From an uncultured Ruminococcus sp. (GTDB taxonomy: Bacteria > Bacillota > Clostridia > Lachnospirales > Lachnospiraceae): DNA of 64,000 nucleotides. The first letter of the stretch is position 1; each line of letters begins with the position of its first letter. Shown in pieces: positions 16,645-25,363 of this stretch. A program made the translations under genes and the position numbers. The notes beneath the pieces are model-generated. The model worked only from the letters and a program-made list of their open reading frames with translations. It ran no database searches and was not told where the DNA came from. The stretch covers positions 1 to 64,000 of the forward strand of contig UQKK01000017.1 in NCBI GenBank assembly GCA_900541505.1, written 5' to 3'.

Positions 16645-17456
16645 TATTCCTGTACCCCCAGTTCTTTCATTGCTTGTTCGTATTCCTCTTTGTTCGGCGC
16701 TTTTCCATGCCATCCCGCCTGGTCTGTCATAAAGGAAACTCCCTCGCCTTTGTGTGTCTCACAGCAGATGAATTTCGGTTTTCCGCTTACCGGAGCATTG
16801 ATTGCAGCTTCAATCTCGTCCATGTCATGTCCGTTTACCTTGAAGCACTCAAATCCAAATGCCTGATATTTTGCCATCACATCGCCAAGGCTCATAACTT
16901 CGTCATTTGCCCCGTCAATCTGCAGACCGTTGTGGTCCAGAAGTACGATAAGGTTATCCAGTTTGTAGTGAGCTGCCGCCATTGCAGCCTCCCATACGAT
17001 ACCTTCCTGAATCTCGCCGTCTCCTACGACTGCATATACTTTGTAATCTTTGTTCTGGTATTTTGCTCCCAGAGCAAGTCCGCCCGCGATGGAGACGCCC
17101 TGTCCGAGGGAACCGGTATTTACATCTACACCCGGTGTCTTCTTCATATCCGGATGTCCCTGGAGATGGCTGTGAATCTGGCGCAGTGACCAGAGGTCTT
17201 CTCTTGGGAAATATCCCAAATCAGCAAGGATTGCATAGAGCGCCGGACACGCGTGTCCTTTGCTCAGTACGATGCGGTCTCTGTCTTCCCACTGCGGATT
17301 CTTCGGGTCGATTTTCGCTGTTTTGTAATAAATGGTCATCAGGATTTCTACGCAGGACAGGGACCCGCCCGGATGTCCTGACTGGCTGGTGTAAAGCATC
17401 TTTACAATGTCAGCCCTGATTTGTTTTGCCTTTTCTGTTAAGTTTTTGTTATCCAT
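16644..17456 (-). CDS. tktA: Transketolase, N-terminal subunit
   Basis: 270 residues, the TPP-diphosphate-binding half. The thiamin motif GDGEIQEGIVWEAAMAAAHYKLDN...DHNGLQIDG is intact, as are SGHPGGSLSCVEIL and LSKGHACPALYAILA. Split transketolases of this kind are frequent in anaerobes. A purine-rich AGGGAGATAGAAAA precedes the ATG. It follows the second sugar permease by 31 bases, so uptake and carbon rearrangement are encoded together. Confidence 0.92.
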   Translation of the reverse strand: MDNKNLTEKAKQIRADIVKMLYTSQSGHPGGSLSCVEILMTIYYKTAKIDPKNPQWEDRDRIVLSKGHACPALYAILADLGYFPREDLWSLRQIHSHLQGHPDMKKTPGVDVNTGSLGQGVSIAGGLALGAKYQNKDYKVYAVVGDGEIQEGIVWEAAMAAAHYKLDNLIVLLDHNGLQIDGANDEVMSLGDVMAKYQAFGFECFKVNGHDMDEIEAAINAPVSGKPKFICCETHKGEGVSFMTDQAGWHGKAPNKEEYEQAMKELGVQE

Positions 17457-17487
17457 TTTTCTATCTCCCTTTTTTTGAAATAAGCAT

Positions 17488-18327
17488 TTAACCTTTCACC
17501 GCGCCTGCTGTAAGTCCTTCTACCAGACGTTTCTGCGCAAAGAAGAACATGATGCAGACAGGAATGATGGTGATGATACCGCCGGCAGTAATCAAATCCC
17601 ACTGAACGCCGAGCTGTCCTACCAGACTCTTTAACGCTACCGGAATCGTACGGTTTCCTTCATTCGTGAACATTACCGCGAATGTATATTCATTCCATGA
17701 TGTCATGAAAATATAAACACCTGTGGCGATGAGGCACGGAACCAGTGTAGGAAGGACAATTCTGATAAATGCCTGCGCACGGTTACAGCCGTCCACCAGC
17801 GCCGCTTCTTCCAGCGAAGGCGGAACATCATTCATATAGCCATTCAGCAGCCATACCGAAAATGGAATGGTAAATGTCGTATATGCTAAAATCAAAGCCA
17901 TCGGAGTATACAAGATACCCAGATTTCTCATAATGGCATACAGCGGTATGAGCAGCAGCACGGTCGGGAACATGTTGTTTGTAAGGAACATGGACATCAA
18001 TATCTTTCTTCCCTTAAACTCATAACGGGAGAAGGAATACGCCGCCAGTACAGATACAAACAGAGATACGACTGTCGTAATCGCTGCTACAAATAAGCTG
18101 TGTCCCATATATTTTATAAATTCAAAACTTGTAAATAACTTCTTATAAGATTCCAGCGTCGGATGCTGCGGCCAGTATGTTACCACCGCGCCATACAACT
18201 CTTCCTGCGGTTTAATGGATGTCACAAACGTCCAATAAAACGGGAACAGAAGGAAAAGCAGGATAACAGCCAAAGGCAGGTACAGACATAAGAATCTTTT
18301 CAACGGTGTCGGATGTCTACTTTCCAT
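17488..18327 (-). CDS. Sugar ABC transporter permease (MalG type, CUT1)
   Basis: 279 residues, six transmembrane segments, and the EAA motif EEAALVDGCNRAQAFIRIVLP, typical of MalG-like CUT1 permeases. The start ATG follows directly on the stop of the preceding permease (TAGATG), with GGGGGGAGAAG as ribosome binding site. It pairs with the MalF-type permease. No ATPase gene is in the operon, which is normal for CUT1 importers of Firmicutes that share an MsmX-like ATPase. Confidence 0.9.
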   Translation of the reverse strand: MESRHPTPLKRFLCLYLPLAVILLFLLFPFYWTFVTSIKPQEELYGAVVTYWPQHPTLESYKKLFTSFEFIKYMGHSLFVAAITTVVSLFVSVLAAYSFSRYEFKGRKILMSMFLTNNMFPTVLLLIPLYAIMRNLGILYTPMALILAYTTFTIPFSVWLLNGYMNDVPPSLEEAALVDGCNRAQAFIRIVLPTLVPCLIATGVYIFMTSWNEYTFAVMFTNEGNRTIPVALKSLVGQLGVQWDLITAGGIITIIPVCIMFFFAQKRLVEGLTAGAVKG

Positions 18328-19203
18328 CTACTTCTCCCCCCTAAATGTATGAATCAAGTATGGAACCGCCACAAATGCCAGTAATATCGCGAGAACGATT
18401 GACATGGCTGACGCATATCCCATATTCAACGAGTTACCTTGCTGGAAAATATATACACTCAGCGTCTGTGTCGAGTACGCAGGTCCGCCGCTCGTCATGT
18501 TGTAGATGACGTCCACGGAGTTCGCCACCCAGATGATACGCAGCAGCAGTGTTACAAACAACGAGTTCTTAATGGACGGTATGGTCAGCCGGAACAATTT
18601 CTGGAACCAGGTCGCCCCGTCAATATCCGCCGCCTCGTACATTTCCTGCGGAACACTCTGCAGTCCTGCCATAATCATCAGGGCAAAGAAAGGAATTCCC
18701 TGCCAGATAATGGTCACGATGACCGCAATGAACGCTGTATCTTTCTGCCCCAAAAACGGGATACTCTGGTCAATCAGGTGCAGTTTTGTAAGAATATCAT
18801 TGAGCACACCATAATTTCCATCATAAATCCAGCGCCACATCAGACCAATCAGTACACCCGGTGTACACCAGGGAATCAGACTGATTGCACGGATTACGCC
18901 CCGCCCTTTGAATTTCTGATTCAGCAGGAGGGCAAGGATGAAGCCGAACAGGAATTGGAAACCTACTCCGGCAATCACCCATACCAGTGTCCTCCACAGA
19001 GCGTTCCAGAACAGCGGGTCCTGGAACATCTCTGCATAATTTGCCAGTCCATTTAATGCGATATCATGAGGCCTTCTCAAATCATAACTCTGAAAACTCA
19101 TCAGAATAGCCTGTATCAATGGAACGAATACAACAGCCACCACTATAATCAGAGCCGGAGCTACGAGCAGATAAGGCCATATATTTACTTTTCGTTTTGT
19201 CAC
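18328..19203 (-). CDS. Sugar ABC transporter permease (MalF type, CUT1)
   Basis: 291 residues with six predicted transmembrane helices and the EAA loop YEAADIDGATWFQKLFRLTIPSIKN. The N-terminus (KVNIWPYLLVAPALIIVVAVVFVPLIQAILMSF) is typical of the family. Forms the membrane channel with the MalG-type partner. It starts 27 bases after the binding-protein gene. Confidence 0.9.
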   Translation of the reverse strand: MTKRKVNIWPYLLVAPALIIVVAVVFVPLIQAILMSFQSYDLRRPHDIALNGLANYAEMFQDPLFWNALWRTLVWVIAGVGFQFLFGFILALLLNQKFKGRGVIRAISLIPWCTPGVLIGLMWRWIYDGNYGVLNDILTKLHLIDQSIPFLGQKDTAFIAVIVTIIWQGIPFFALMIMAGLQSVPQEMYEAADIDGATWFQKLFRLTIPSIKNSLFVTLLLRIIWVANSVDVIYNMTSGGPAYSTQTLSVYIFQQGNSLNMGYASAMSIVLAILLAFVAVPYLIHTFRGEK

Positions 19204-19230
19204 TGTTACCCCTCCTGCTAATCTAAACTC

Positions 19231-20496
19231 CTACTTCTCGTATAATGCGGAATTCAATGTCTCCATTGCAGCCTTCGCATCAATATCGCCTGACAGAGCC
19301 TGTGCGATTGTGTTTGGCCATGTTGTGCTAATCCACTCAGATGTTGTATCCAGGATTGGGATGATACCTGCATAAGACTGTCCTGCGATAGATGCCTGCA
19401 TGAAGCGGTCATCCTGGAAATAAGCGTCAGCCTGTACAGTCTTGCTTACCGGAACGTTGTTTGTAGCTTTACACCACTCCATCTCGCCGTCGCCTGTTGC
19501 CATATAGGTCAGGAATTCAAATGCTGCGTCTTTGTTTGCACAGGAGGAGAACATAACATTCTCAGTATCTCCCATGGATGTCCACTGTCCGTCCCCTGCC
19601 GGGAATGCGAATGCGGATACATCGTCGCCAAAGGTCTCAACCATTCCTGCGGAAGAACCTGTGTGGTGGATGGTCATTGCTGTTCTTCCAGCCTTGAAGT
19701 TTGCGATGATTTCATCAAATCCGTCAGACATTGCTGTCGGAGGAACATATCCGTTCTCGTAGAGGTCGATGTAGTCCTGCATACCTGCGATGGACTCTTC
19801 GCTTGTCAAATCCTCAAAGCTTCCGCCGCGTCCGTAGATGAAGCTTCCCCACGGCTCCTGTCCGCCTGTTGAACCTCTCATACCAAATCCGTAAACGTCA
19901 ATCTCGCCGTCACCGTCGGTATCCATCGTACACTTCTCGCATGCCTCAAGGAACTCCTCATATGTAGTCGGCACCTCGATACCTGCCTGCTGGAAATAGG
20001 AAGGTCTGTAATATACATAGAGAACCTGTGTATTCCATGGCATTACATACATTGCCTCGTCATCGCCGCCTGCCTCTTTCATGATGTTGTAGAGGTTCTC
20101 GTCGATATCATCTTTCATATCCCACGCATCAACATATGGTGTGAGGTCTTCCAAAAGATCATTGTTGACATAGAGCGGTGTGGATGTCAGCTTGAATGTC
20201 GCAATGTCGGGACCGCCGCCGCCCATCGCTGCTGTGAACATATTCTCGCTGTATGCTCCGCCGTCCCATGGCTGCTCTTCCGCAACGATGGTAACACCGG
20301 ACTCGTTCGTCTCATTGAAGTTTGCAACAATTTCCTGCATCTTCTCTGAGTATTCGGGAGTATCTGCCCAATACCAATATGTCAGAGTATCGGCATTCCC
20401 TTCCTTCTCGGAAGTCTCCTTGTTACCGCACCCTGCGAGCAGAGATACACACATCGCGCCTGCCAGCATTGCTGATAAAACTTTTTTTGCTTTCAT
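19231..20496 (-). CDS. Sugar-binding lipoprotein (solute-binding protein family 1)
   Basis: 421 residues. Lipoprotein signal peptide with lipobox LLAGC (Cys23). The mature part has the family 1 arrangement: LTYWYWADTPEYSEKMQEIVANFN at the start, MPWNTQVLYVYYRPSYF around residue 150 and GKTAM-like hinge text (FKAGRTAMTIHHTG). It captures an oligo- or monosaccharide outside the cell for the two permeases. AAGGAGGAAAAAGA precedes the start; the ATG overlaps the stop of the GntR gene (ATGA). Ligand not predictable by eye. Confidence 0.9.
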   Translation of the reverse strand: MKAKKVLSAMLAGAMCVSLLAGCGNKETSEKEGNADTLTYWYWADTPEYSEKMQEIVANFNETNESGVTIVAEEQPWDGGAYSENMFTAAMGGGGPDIATFKLTSTPLYVNNDLLEDLTPYVDAWDMKDDIDENLYNIMKEAGGDDEAMYVMPWNTQVLYVYYRPSYFQQAGIEVPTTYEEFLEACEKCTMDTDGDGEIDVYGFGMRGSTGGQEPWGSFIYGRGGSFEDLTSEESIAGMQDYIDLYENGYVPPTAMSDGFDEIIANFKAGRTAMTIHHTGSSAGMVETFGDDVSAFAFPAGDGQWTSMGDTENVMFSSCANKDAAFEFLTYMATGDGEMEWCKATNNVPVSKTVQADAYFQDDRFMQASIAGQSYAGIIPILDTTSEWISTTWPNTIAQALSGDIDAKAAMETLNSALYEK

Positions 20497-21200
20497 TCTT
20501 TTTCCTCCTTCAATTCTTTTCTTTGTTTCTTGACATCCCCTAAGGTCTGTCTGATGTGGCGTTCCGCCTCATATTGTGCAAGGAATAAATCCTTAGTCAC
20601 CATAGCTTTGTAGATGGTCTTGTGACTGTCCAGCGCTCTCTCGAAGCTGCCCGGCACATTCACCGTCTCCAGATATCCTTTCTGAATGGATTCACAGATG
20701 ACCGGGACAACTGTTTCCAGTACCTTGTTGTGCGCGCATTTCGCAATCTGCGTATGAAATTCTACATCAAGAGCCGTATATTCCGCGTCCGGTTCTTCCT
20801 TCTGCTCCATCCGCTCAATGATATGCCTCACACATTCAATGTCCTCCGGTGTCGCACGAAAAACCGCAAGTTCCATCAGCCGGGGTTCAATCACAATTCT
20901 CGCTTCCAGAAGCTCTGCTAATAGTTCCGGTTTCTCAGAAAAACGAAGTCCCAGGGGGTCTTCTGTGATTCCCGTCTTGTCGCTGACAAAGGTGCCGTTT
21001 CCCCGTTTAATCTCAACGATGTTCTCTGCTTTCAGAAGTTTCATCGCCTCCCGAATCGTCGTCCGGCTCACTTTGAACTGCTCCATCAGCTCGCTTTCGC
21101 TGTGAAGCTTGTCTCCCGGCTTTAAGCGTTCCTCGATGATTTCTTTCCTCAATGCTTCCGCCACCCTGACTGCAAGGCTTTTGCCGCCGCTTTTCGTCAT
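20493..21200 (-). CDS. FadR-subfamily GntR transcriptional regulator
   Basis: 235 residues. An N-terminal winged helix (LAVRVAEALRKEIIEERLKPGDKLHSESELMEQFKVSRTTIREAMKLL) is followed by a helical FCD ligand-binding domain (about residues 90-220) with LDVEFHTQIAKCAHN, the region that normally binds a metal and a small acid or sugar acid. GAGGAGGAACAAG precedes the start. First gene of the sugar operon, with a palindrome between the -35 and -10 boxes of its own promoter, so it is most likely a repressor of the operon released by a pathway metabolite. Confidence 0.92.
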   Translation of the reverse strand: MTKSGGKSLAVRVAEALRKEIIEERLKPGDKLHSESELMEQFKVSRTTIREAMKLLKAENIVEIKRGNGTFVSDKTGITEDPLGLRFSEKPELLAELLEARIVIEPRLMELAVFRATPEDIECVRHIIERMEQKEEPDAEYTALDVEFHTQIAKCAHNKVLETVVPVICESIQKGYLETVNVPGSFERALDSHKTIYKAMVTKDLFLAQYEAERHIRQTLGDVKKQRKELKEEKE

Positions 21201-21237
21201 CTTGTTCCTCCTCTCTTTATCTTATTTCGTTGTACTA

Positions 21238-21267
21238 ATTATAAGCCAAACGTATGACGTTTGTAAA
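21238..21267 (-). promoter_or_regulatory. Promoter of the GntR-sugar operon
   Basis: TTTACA (21262-21267) and TATAAT (21238-21243), 18-base spacer, minus strand. The spacer holds a 15-base palindrome, so bound regulator would block RNA polymerase directly. Confidence 0.75.
21248..21262. promoter_or_regulatory. GntR operator candidate 1
   Basis: AAACGT-ATG-ACGTTT, a perfect inverted repeat with 6-base arms, inside the promoter spacer. Size and centre fit FadR-type half-sites. Near-copies occur at 21399 and 21425. Confidence 0.7.
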
Positions 21268-21398
21268 CAGCAGATTTGTATTTCATTACATTTAAAGTAA
21301 TTTAATACCAATTTTTTATGCAAATCGCCGATTTAAATACCAATATTTTATACCCATATCCACTTTTTCCCATAAATCCGCCATGCTTTTGTTTTTTG

Positions 21399-21413
21399 AA
21401 ACGTATGATGTTT
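21399..21413. promoter_or_regulatory. GntR operator candidate 2
   Basis: AAACGTATGATGTTT differs from operator 1 by one base (14 of 15 identical). It is about 150 bases upstream, so it could take part in DNA looping. Confidence 0.6.
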
Positions 21414-21424
21414 AAGTGTGTAAG

Positions 21425-21446
21425 ATACGTCTGACGTCATACGTAT
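21425..21446. promoter_or_regulatory. GntR operator candidate 3 (extended palindrome)
   Basis: A 22-base near-perfect palindrome: outer arms ATACGT/ACGTAT around TGACGTCA. It contains the same GTATGACGT core as operators 1 and 2 when read on the minus strand and lies 11 bases from operator 2. Confidence 0.55.
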
Positions 21447-21529
21447 TTATTCTTTGTCAAATTCTGTCTGATTTTGCTGCAATTGTACTGCAAAACAGCA
21501 CCGAAGCGCGGAGCATCCGCAGCTATTTT

Positions 21530-21566
21530 CCAAATATAAAATCAGAGAGCTCCATACGGAACTCTC
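21530..21566 (-). terminator. Terminator of the nucleoside-transporter operon
   Basis: On the minus strand GAGAGTTCC pairs with GGAGCTCTC (one G-U pair, loop of four bases) and is followed by the T-rich stretch TGATTTTATATTT. It is about 80 bases past the last permease stop. Confidence 0.7.
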
Positions 21567-21643
21567 CAATCAAATACAATGGTTTCAACTATATTTTCTT
21601 TCTCGCGCAGCGTGCTTCTTTCTATCTGCTATTTATCGTCTCT

Positions 21644-22603
21644 CTATCGTTTTCCTTTGTCGTAAATCTCTCCCAGCGCTTTGGGCGCGCGGTTATATTT
21701 GGAGAAGAACATAAGCAGAAGCAGTGTCAGCAGATACGGAAGAATCATGACCAAATCTGAGTAGCTGCTTGGCTTCTCCAACACCTGTACAATCTGGTAT
21801 CCCGCCGAACGCGCAAACCCGAACAGAAGACATGCTCCCAGTGTGGGAAGTATCTTCCAATTTCCGAAAATCAGCGCCGCGATAGCCAGATATCCATAGC
21901 CCACATAAATGCTCTCCGAAAACTTCGCGGAGATAGAGTAGGCAAAGCACATACCGCCGAGACCGGATAGTGCCCCTGACACCATAATCGCCACCGTGCG
22001 TATCTGTCCTACATTGCGTCCCGCCGCATCCACCGCGTGAGGGTTATCGCCGCAGGCACGCAGATGCAGTCCGAATCTCGAACGATAGAGCATGAACCAG
22101 GCGATAAACGCCACCACGATAATGATAATTTCAAAAGGATATATATTTGTAAACACAGCGCCCAACACCGGGATATCAGAGAGTACCGGCACAGTAAATC
22201 TGACAGAAACCCCGAGCTGGAACTTGTCTGAGGGAGCGTTAAACACACTTTTGTTCACCTGTTTTGTCAAAAAAGCCGTCAATGCCATCGCCAGAATATT
22301 GATGACCACGCCGCTGATAACCTGATTTGCCTTGAATTTTACGCAGAGCAAAGCGTGAAGCAGCGCATATACCATTCCTCCCAACATCGCGAAAAGGAAA
22401 GACAGGTAGAATATCGCCTGCGAATTTGTCCCCTGATTGCCTGCCACCAAAACAACAAAGAGCGCTCCGAAGAAAGCGCCGACTCCCTGGAGCCCTTCAA
22501 TCGCCAGGTTTGTAACACCGCTCCTCTCGCTGTAAATACCGCCGATTGCCATGGCAAACAACGGCAGAGCAAACGACAGACCATCTATGATGATTGTATT
22601 CAT
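21644..22603 (-). CDS. Nucleoside-type ABC transporter permease 2 (BMP system)
   Basis: 319 residues from MNTIIIDGLSFALPLFAMAIGG; the ATG overlaps the stop of the first permease (ATGA), with GGAGGG upstream. GGIYSERSGVTNLAIEGLQGVGAFFG is the hallmark of the second permease of BMP/nucleoside importers (YufQ/NupQ type), and RACGDNPHAVDAAGRNV is the cytoplasmic coupling loop. About nine membrane segments. Works with the permease, ATPase and lipoprotein encoded just upstream. Confidence 0.9.
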   Translation of the reverse strand: MNTIIIDGLSFALPLFAMAIGGIYSERSGVTNLAIEGLQGVGAFFGALFVVLVAGNQGTNSQAIFYLSFLFAMLGGMVYALLHALLCVKFKANQVISGVVINILAMALTAFLTKQVNKSVFNAPSDKFQLGVSVRFTVPVLSDIPVLGAVFTNIYPFEIIIIVVAFIAWFMLYRSRFGLHLRACGDNPHAVDAAGRNVGQIRTVAIMVSGALSGLGGMCFAYSISAKFSESIYVGYGYLAIAALIFGNWKILPTLGACLLFGFARSAGYQIVQVLEKPSSYSDLVMILPYLLTLLLLMFFSKYNRAPKALGEIYDKGKR

Positions 22604-23730
22604 GCGCGTCCCTCCTCTCTGCCTTTCTCTTCCAGCTCTGTCTTCCATTTTTTCACTTCATAGCGGATGAAGGCGCCGCAGGCGCTGAACAGAAGAATCA
22701 GCCCTGTGATAACCGAAGCAATCTCCATCTCAATCCCCGATGCCGCGCTCATATAGCTGCTGCCCTTCGTCACTCCGGTAATCATGAAGGAGGAGAAAAT
22801 GATGCCCACTGGGTTACTGTTTCCAAGAAGCGCCACCGCAATCGCATCGAATCCTGTGCTCGCAAGCACCTTTGGCTGGATAGAATCCAGGTATCCCAAA
22901 TAGTAAGTCACGCCTGCCAAACCAGCCATAGCGCCGGAAAGCATCATGGAGGTTATCAGTGTCTTTCCCACATTGACTCCCGCATAACGCGCCGCGTTCC
23001 GGTTCGCGCCCACTGTTTTTATCTCATAGCCCATGCGGGTGCGGTCCAGCAAAAATTTCACGACAATCGCTGCGATGACTGCCAGAATGATGCACAATGG
23101 CAAATCCACCTTCAGATTTCCCATCGGCACCTTCATAAGCGTAAGCCTTGCCTCACTGCTTACTGCTTTGGATTGTCTGGATATCTGGTCCATATATTTT
23201 GTATTGATAAAAAAGCTCGTCAGATATTGTATGATGTAGTTAATCATGATAGACGATACAACTTCATTGATATTGAATTTATATTTCAGAAATCCAATCA
23301 GTCCGCCTACCGCCATGCCTGCCGCAATCCCAATCAAAAGTACCAGTGGTTTAGCGATGGGCGCGGACATGGCAGAATAGCCCACTGTGACCGTCGCCAC
23401 ATAGCCTGCCGCCAGCATCTGACCGGACACACCAATATTGAACAGTCCCGCCTTAAGCGCCACCGCTACCGCCAGAGAAGCGAACAGCATGGGCGTCATC
23501 ATATTAAGGAAACTTGTAAAATCCGTGAGCATCCCCTGGTACGCGGAGTATTCCGGCTTGGGGAGCAGACCGCTTCCCTGGAGGAGGTTCGTGTACGCTG
23601 TCAGCGGATATTTTCCCAGCAGCCCAATCACGACCATACCCACGATGAGACTTAACAGGATAGAAAAAACCGGGATTGTGATAAATTGTGTCTTTTCATT
23701 TCCAAGAAGTTTTACAAATATCTTTTTCAT
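22600..23730 (-). CDS. Nucleoside-type ABC transporter permease 1 (BMP system)
   Basis: 376 residues. AALAVAVALKAGLFNIG-like text (VAVALKAGLFNIGVSGQMLAAGYVA) and the coupling loop KTVGANRNAARYAGVNV identify the YufP/NupP type permease. About nine membrane helices with a long N-terminal loop. The start overlaps the ATPase stop by four bases (ATGA), and its own stop overlaps the next permease, so the transporter genes are tightly coupled. Confidence 0.9.
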   Translation of the reverse strand: MKKIFVKLLGNEKTQFITIPVFSILLSLIVGMVVIGLLGKYPLTAYTNLLQGSGLLPKPEYSAYQGMLTDFTSFLNMMTPMLFASLAVAVALKAGLFNIGVSGQMLAAGYVATVTVGYSAMSAPIAKPLVLLIGIAAGMAVGGLIGFLKYKFNINEVVSSIMINYIIQYLTSFFINTKYMDQISRQSKAVSSEARLTLMKVPMGNLKVDLPLCIILAVIAAIVVKFLLDRTRMGYEIKTVGANRNAARYAGVNVGKTLITSMMLSGAMAGLAGVTYYLGYLDSIQPKVLASTGFDAIAVALLGNSNPVGIIFSSFMITGVTKGSSYMSAASGIEMEIASVITGLILLFSACGAFIRYEVKKWKTELEEKGREEGRA

Positions 23731-25265
23731 TTATCCTTCACCCCCATCATGAACTCTCCCACCTGTTCTGTCGTCAGTTCCTCCGCAGGCGCAATCTTTT
23801 CGATGGCGCCGTTATAGATGACGCCGATGGTGTCCGCGCAATTCATAATCTCGTCCAGTTCCAGGGAAATCAAAAGCACCGCTTTGCCCTGGTCCCGCTC
23901 GGCGATTATCTGCCTGTGGATATTTTCAATTGCGCCGATATCCAGCCCACGTGTAGGCTGTACAAAAATCATGAGGTCTGATTTCAATTCAATCTCACGC
24001 CCTATGATTGCTTTCTGCTGGTTTCCGCCGCTCATGGAACGCACCTGCGTCTCTGTTCCCTGTCCGCTGCGGATATCATATCTCTCAATCAGCTCTTCCC
24101 CATACTTTTGAAACGCCTCGCGGTTCAGCACTCCTGAACTGCTGGAGAAGGGTTTTTGATAATAACTCTTAAGCGCCAGGTTATCCTTCAGAGAAAAGTC
24201 GAGTACCAATCCGTATTCCTGGCGGTCCTCAGGGATATAGGAAATTCCCGCCTCCGTCCTCTGCCGGATAGACATATCGGTGATATCTGCTCCGTTTAGA
24301 AATATTTTACCGGAGGAAGCCTTCACCAAACCGGCAATGGCATCCGCCAGTTCCACCTGTCCGTTTCCGGAAACTCCCGCGACTGCGAAAATTTCTCCCT
24401 TATGCACCTCAAAAGATACATCTTTCACGACCTCAAAATGGTCCTGATTTACTACGCTTAAGTTTTCTACTTTCAGCACGGTATCACCAAACTGGGGCTT
24501 TGACTTTTCCGTCTTAAAGGAGACCTCTCGCCCTACCATCAGTCTCGCCATCGTCTGGGTGGATGTGGACGCCACATCTCTCACATCGATGAGCTTTCCG
24601 CGGTTCAGTATTGCGCAGCGGTCTGCCACCTGCTTGATTTCCTCCAGCTTGTGTGTAATAAGGATAATCGTCTTCCCTCCGTCACGCAGATTGCGGATAA
24701 TCTGAAGCAGGAACTCTATCTCCTGAGGCGTGAGTACCGCCGTGGGCTCGTCAAAAATCAGAATCTCCGCCTCTCTGTAGAGCATCTTCAGTATCTCCAC
24801 CCTCTGCCGTATGGAGACATTGACTTTCTCAATGACCTGAGTAGGGTCCACTTCCAGACCATATTCTTCCGATAGCTTACGTATCTGCTCATTGGCACTT
24901 TTGATATCCACCTGCGGAAAGACTCCGAACAGCTTTTTCACCGGCTCCATACCCATGATGATATTTTCTGCTATGGTATAATTTGACACAAGTTTAAAAT
25001 GCTGATGCACCATTCCGATATTCAATTTTGTCGCATGATTCGGTGAAGTGATGTTCACCTTCTGCCCTTTCACGTAAATCTCGCCCTCGTCCGGCTCATA
25101 CATACCAAAGAGCATACTCATCAAAGTCGATTTTCCCGCGCCGTTCTCACCCAGGAGCGCATAAATCTCTCCTTTTTTAATCTCAATACTGACATCATCA
25201 TTGGCGACAATGCCGGGAAACCGCTTCGTGATATGCCGCATCTCTACAATATATTCTTCTGACAT
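23727..25265 (-). CDS. Nucleoside-type ABC transporter ATPase (two ABC domains)
   Basis: 512 residues from MSEEYIVEMRHITKRFPGIVAND, with CAGGAGAGGTCA as ribosome binding site; further in-frame upstream codons lack one. The first ABC half is complete in Walker A (GENGAGKST) and Walker B (ILIFDEPTAVLTPQE); its signature is degenerate (VSIRQRVEILK). The second half has AGVSGNGQVEL in place of a canonical Walker A and the signature MSGGNQQKAIIGREI. This asymmetry is normal for YufO/RbsA-like proteins. It powers uptake by the two permeases. Confidence 0.9.
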   Translation of the reverse strand: MSEEYIVEMRHITKRFPGIVANDDVSIEIKKGEIYALLGENGAGKSTLMSMLFGMYEPDEGEIYVKGQKVNITSPNHATKLNIGMVHQHFKLVSNYTIAENIIMGMEPVKKLFGVFPQVDIKSANEQIRKLSEEYGLEVDPTQVIEKVNVSIRQRVEILKMLYREAEILIFDEPTAVLTPQEIEFLLQIIRNLRDGGKTIILITHKLEEIKQVADRCAILNRGKLIDVRDVASTSTQTMARLMVGREVSFKTEKSKPQFGDTVLKVENLSVVNQDHFEVVKDVSFEVHKGEIFAVAGVSGNGQVELADAIAGLVKASSGKIFLNGADITDMSIRQRTEAGISYIPEDRQEYGLVLDFSLKDNLALKSYYQKPFSSSSGVLNREAFQKYGEELIERYDIRSGQGTETQVRSMSGGNQQKAIIGREIELKSDLMIFVQPTRGLDIGAIENIHRQIIAERDQGKAVLLISLELDEIMNCADTIGVIYNGAIEKIAPAEELTTEQVGEFMMGVKDK

Positions 25266-25307
25266 TGACCTCTCCTGTTCTTCTTCATCCCTTTCTTGCT
25301 GTATTGC

Positions 25308-25348
25308 AAAAAAGATGGGCAGACTCACCTCATCAGTGGACTGCCCAT
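25308..25348 (-). terminator. Intra-operon terminator after the BMP lipoprotein gene
   Basis: ATGGGCAG (25341-25348 complement) pairs with CTGCCCAT (25315-25322 complement) and is followed on the minus strand by CTTTTTT. It sits between the binding-protein gene and the ATPase gene, so most transcripts may end here and favour the binding protein, with partial read-through for the rest. Confidence 0.75.
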
Positions 25349-25363
25349 TTCTCTCCTCTTGTA

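Noticed and set aside
22594..23655. 353-codon open frame on the plus strand
   Set aside because: It lies fully antisense to the nucleoside permease gene, has Cys/His/Arg-rich low-credibility sequence, and lacks a sensible ribosome binding site.
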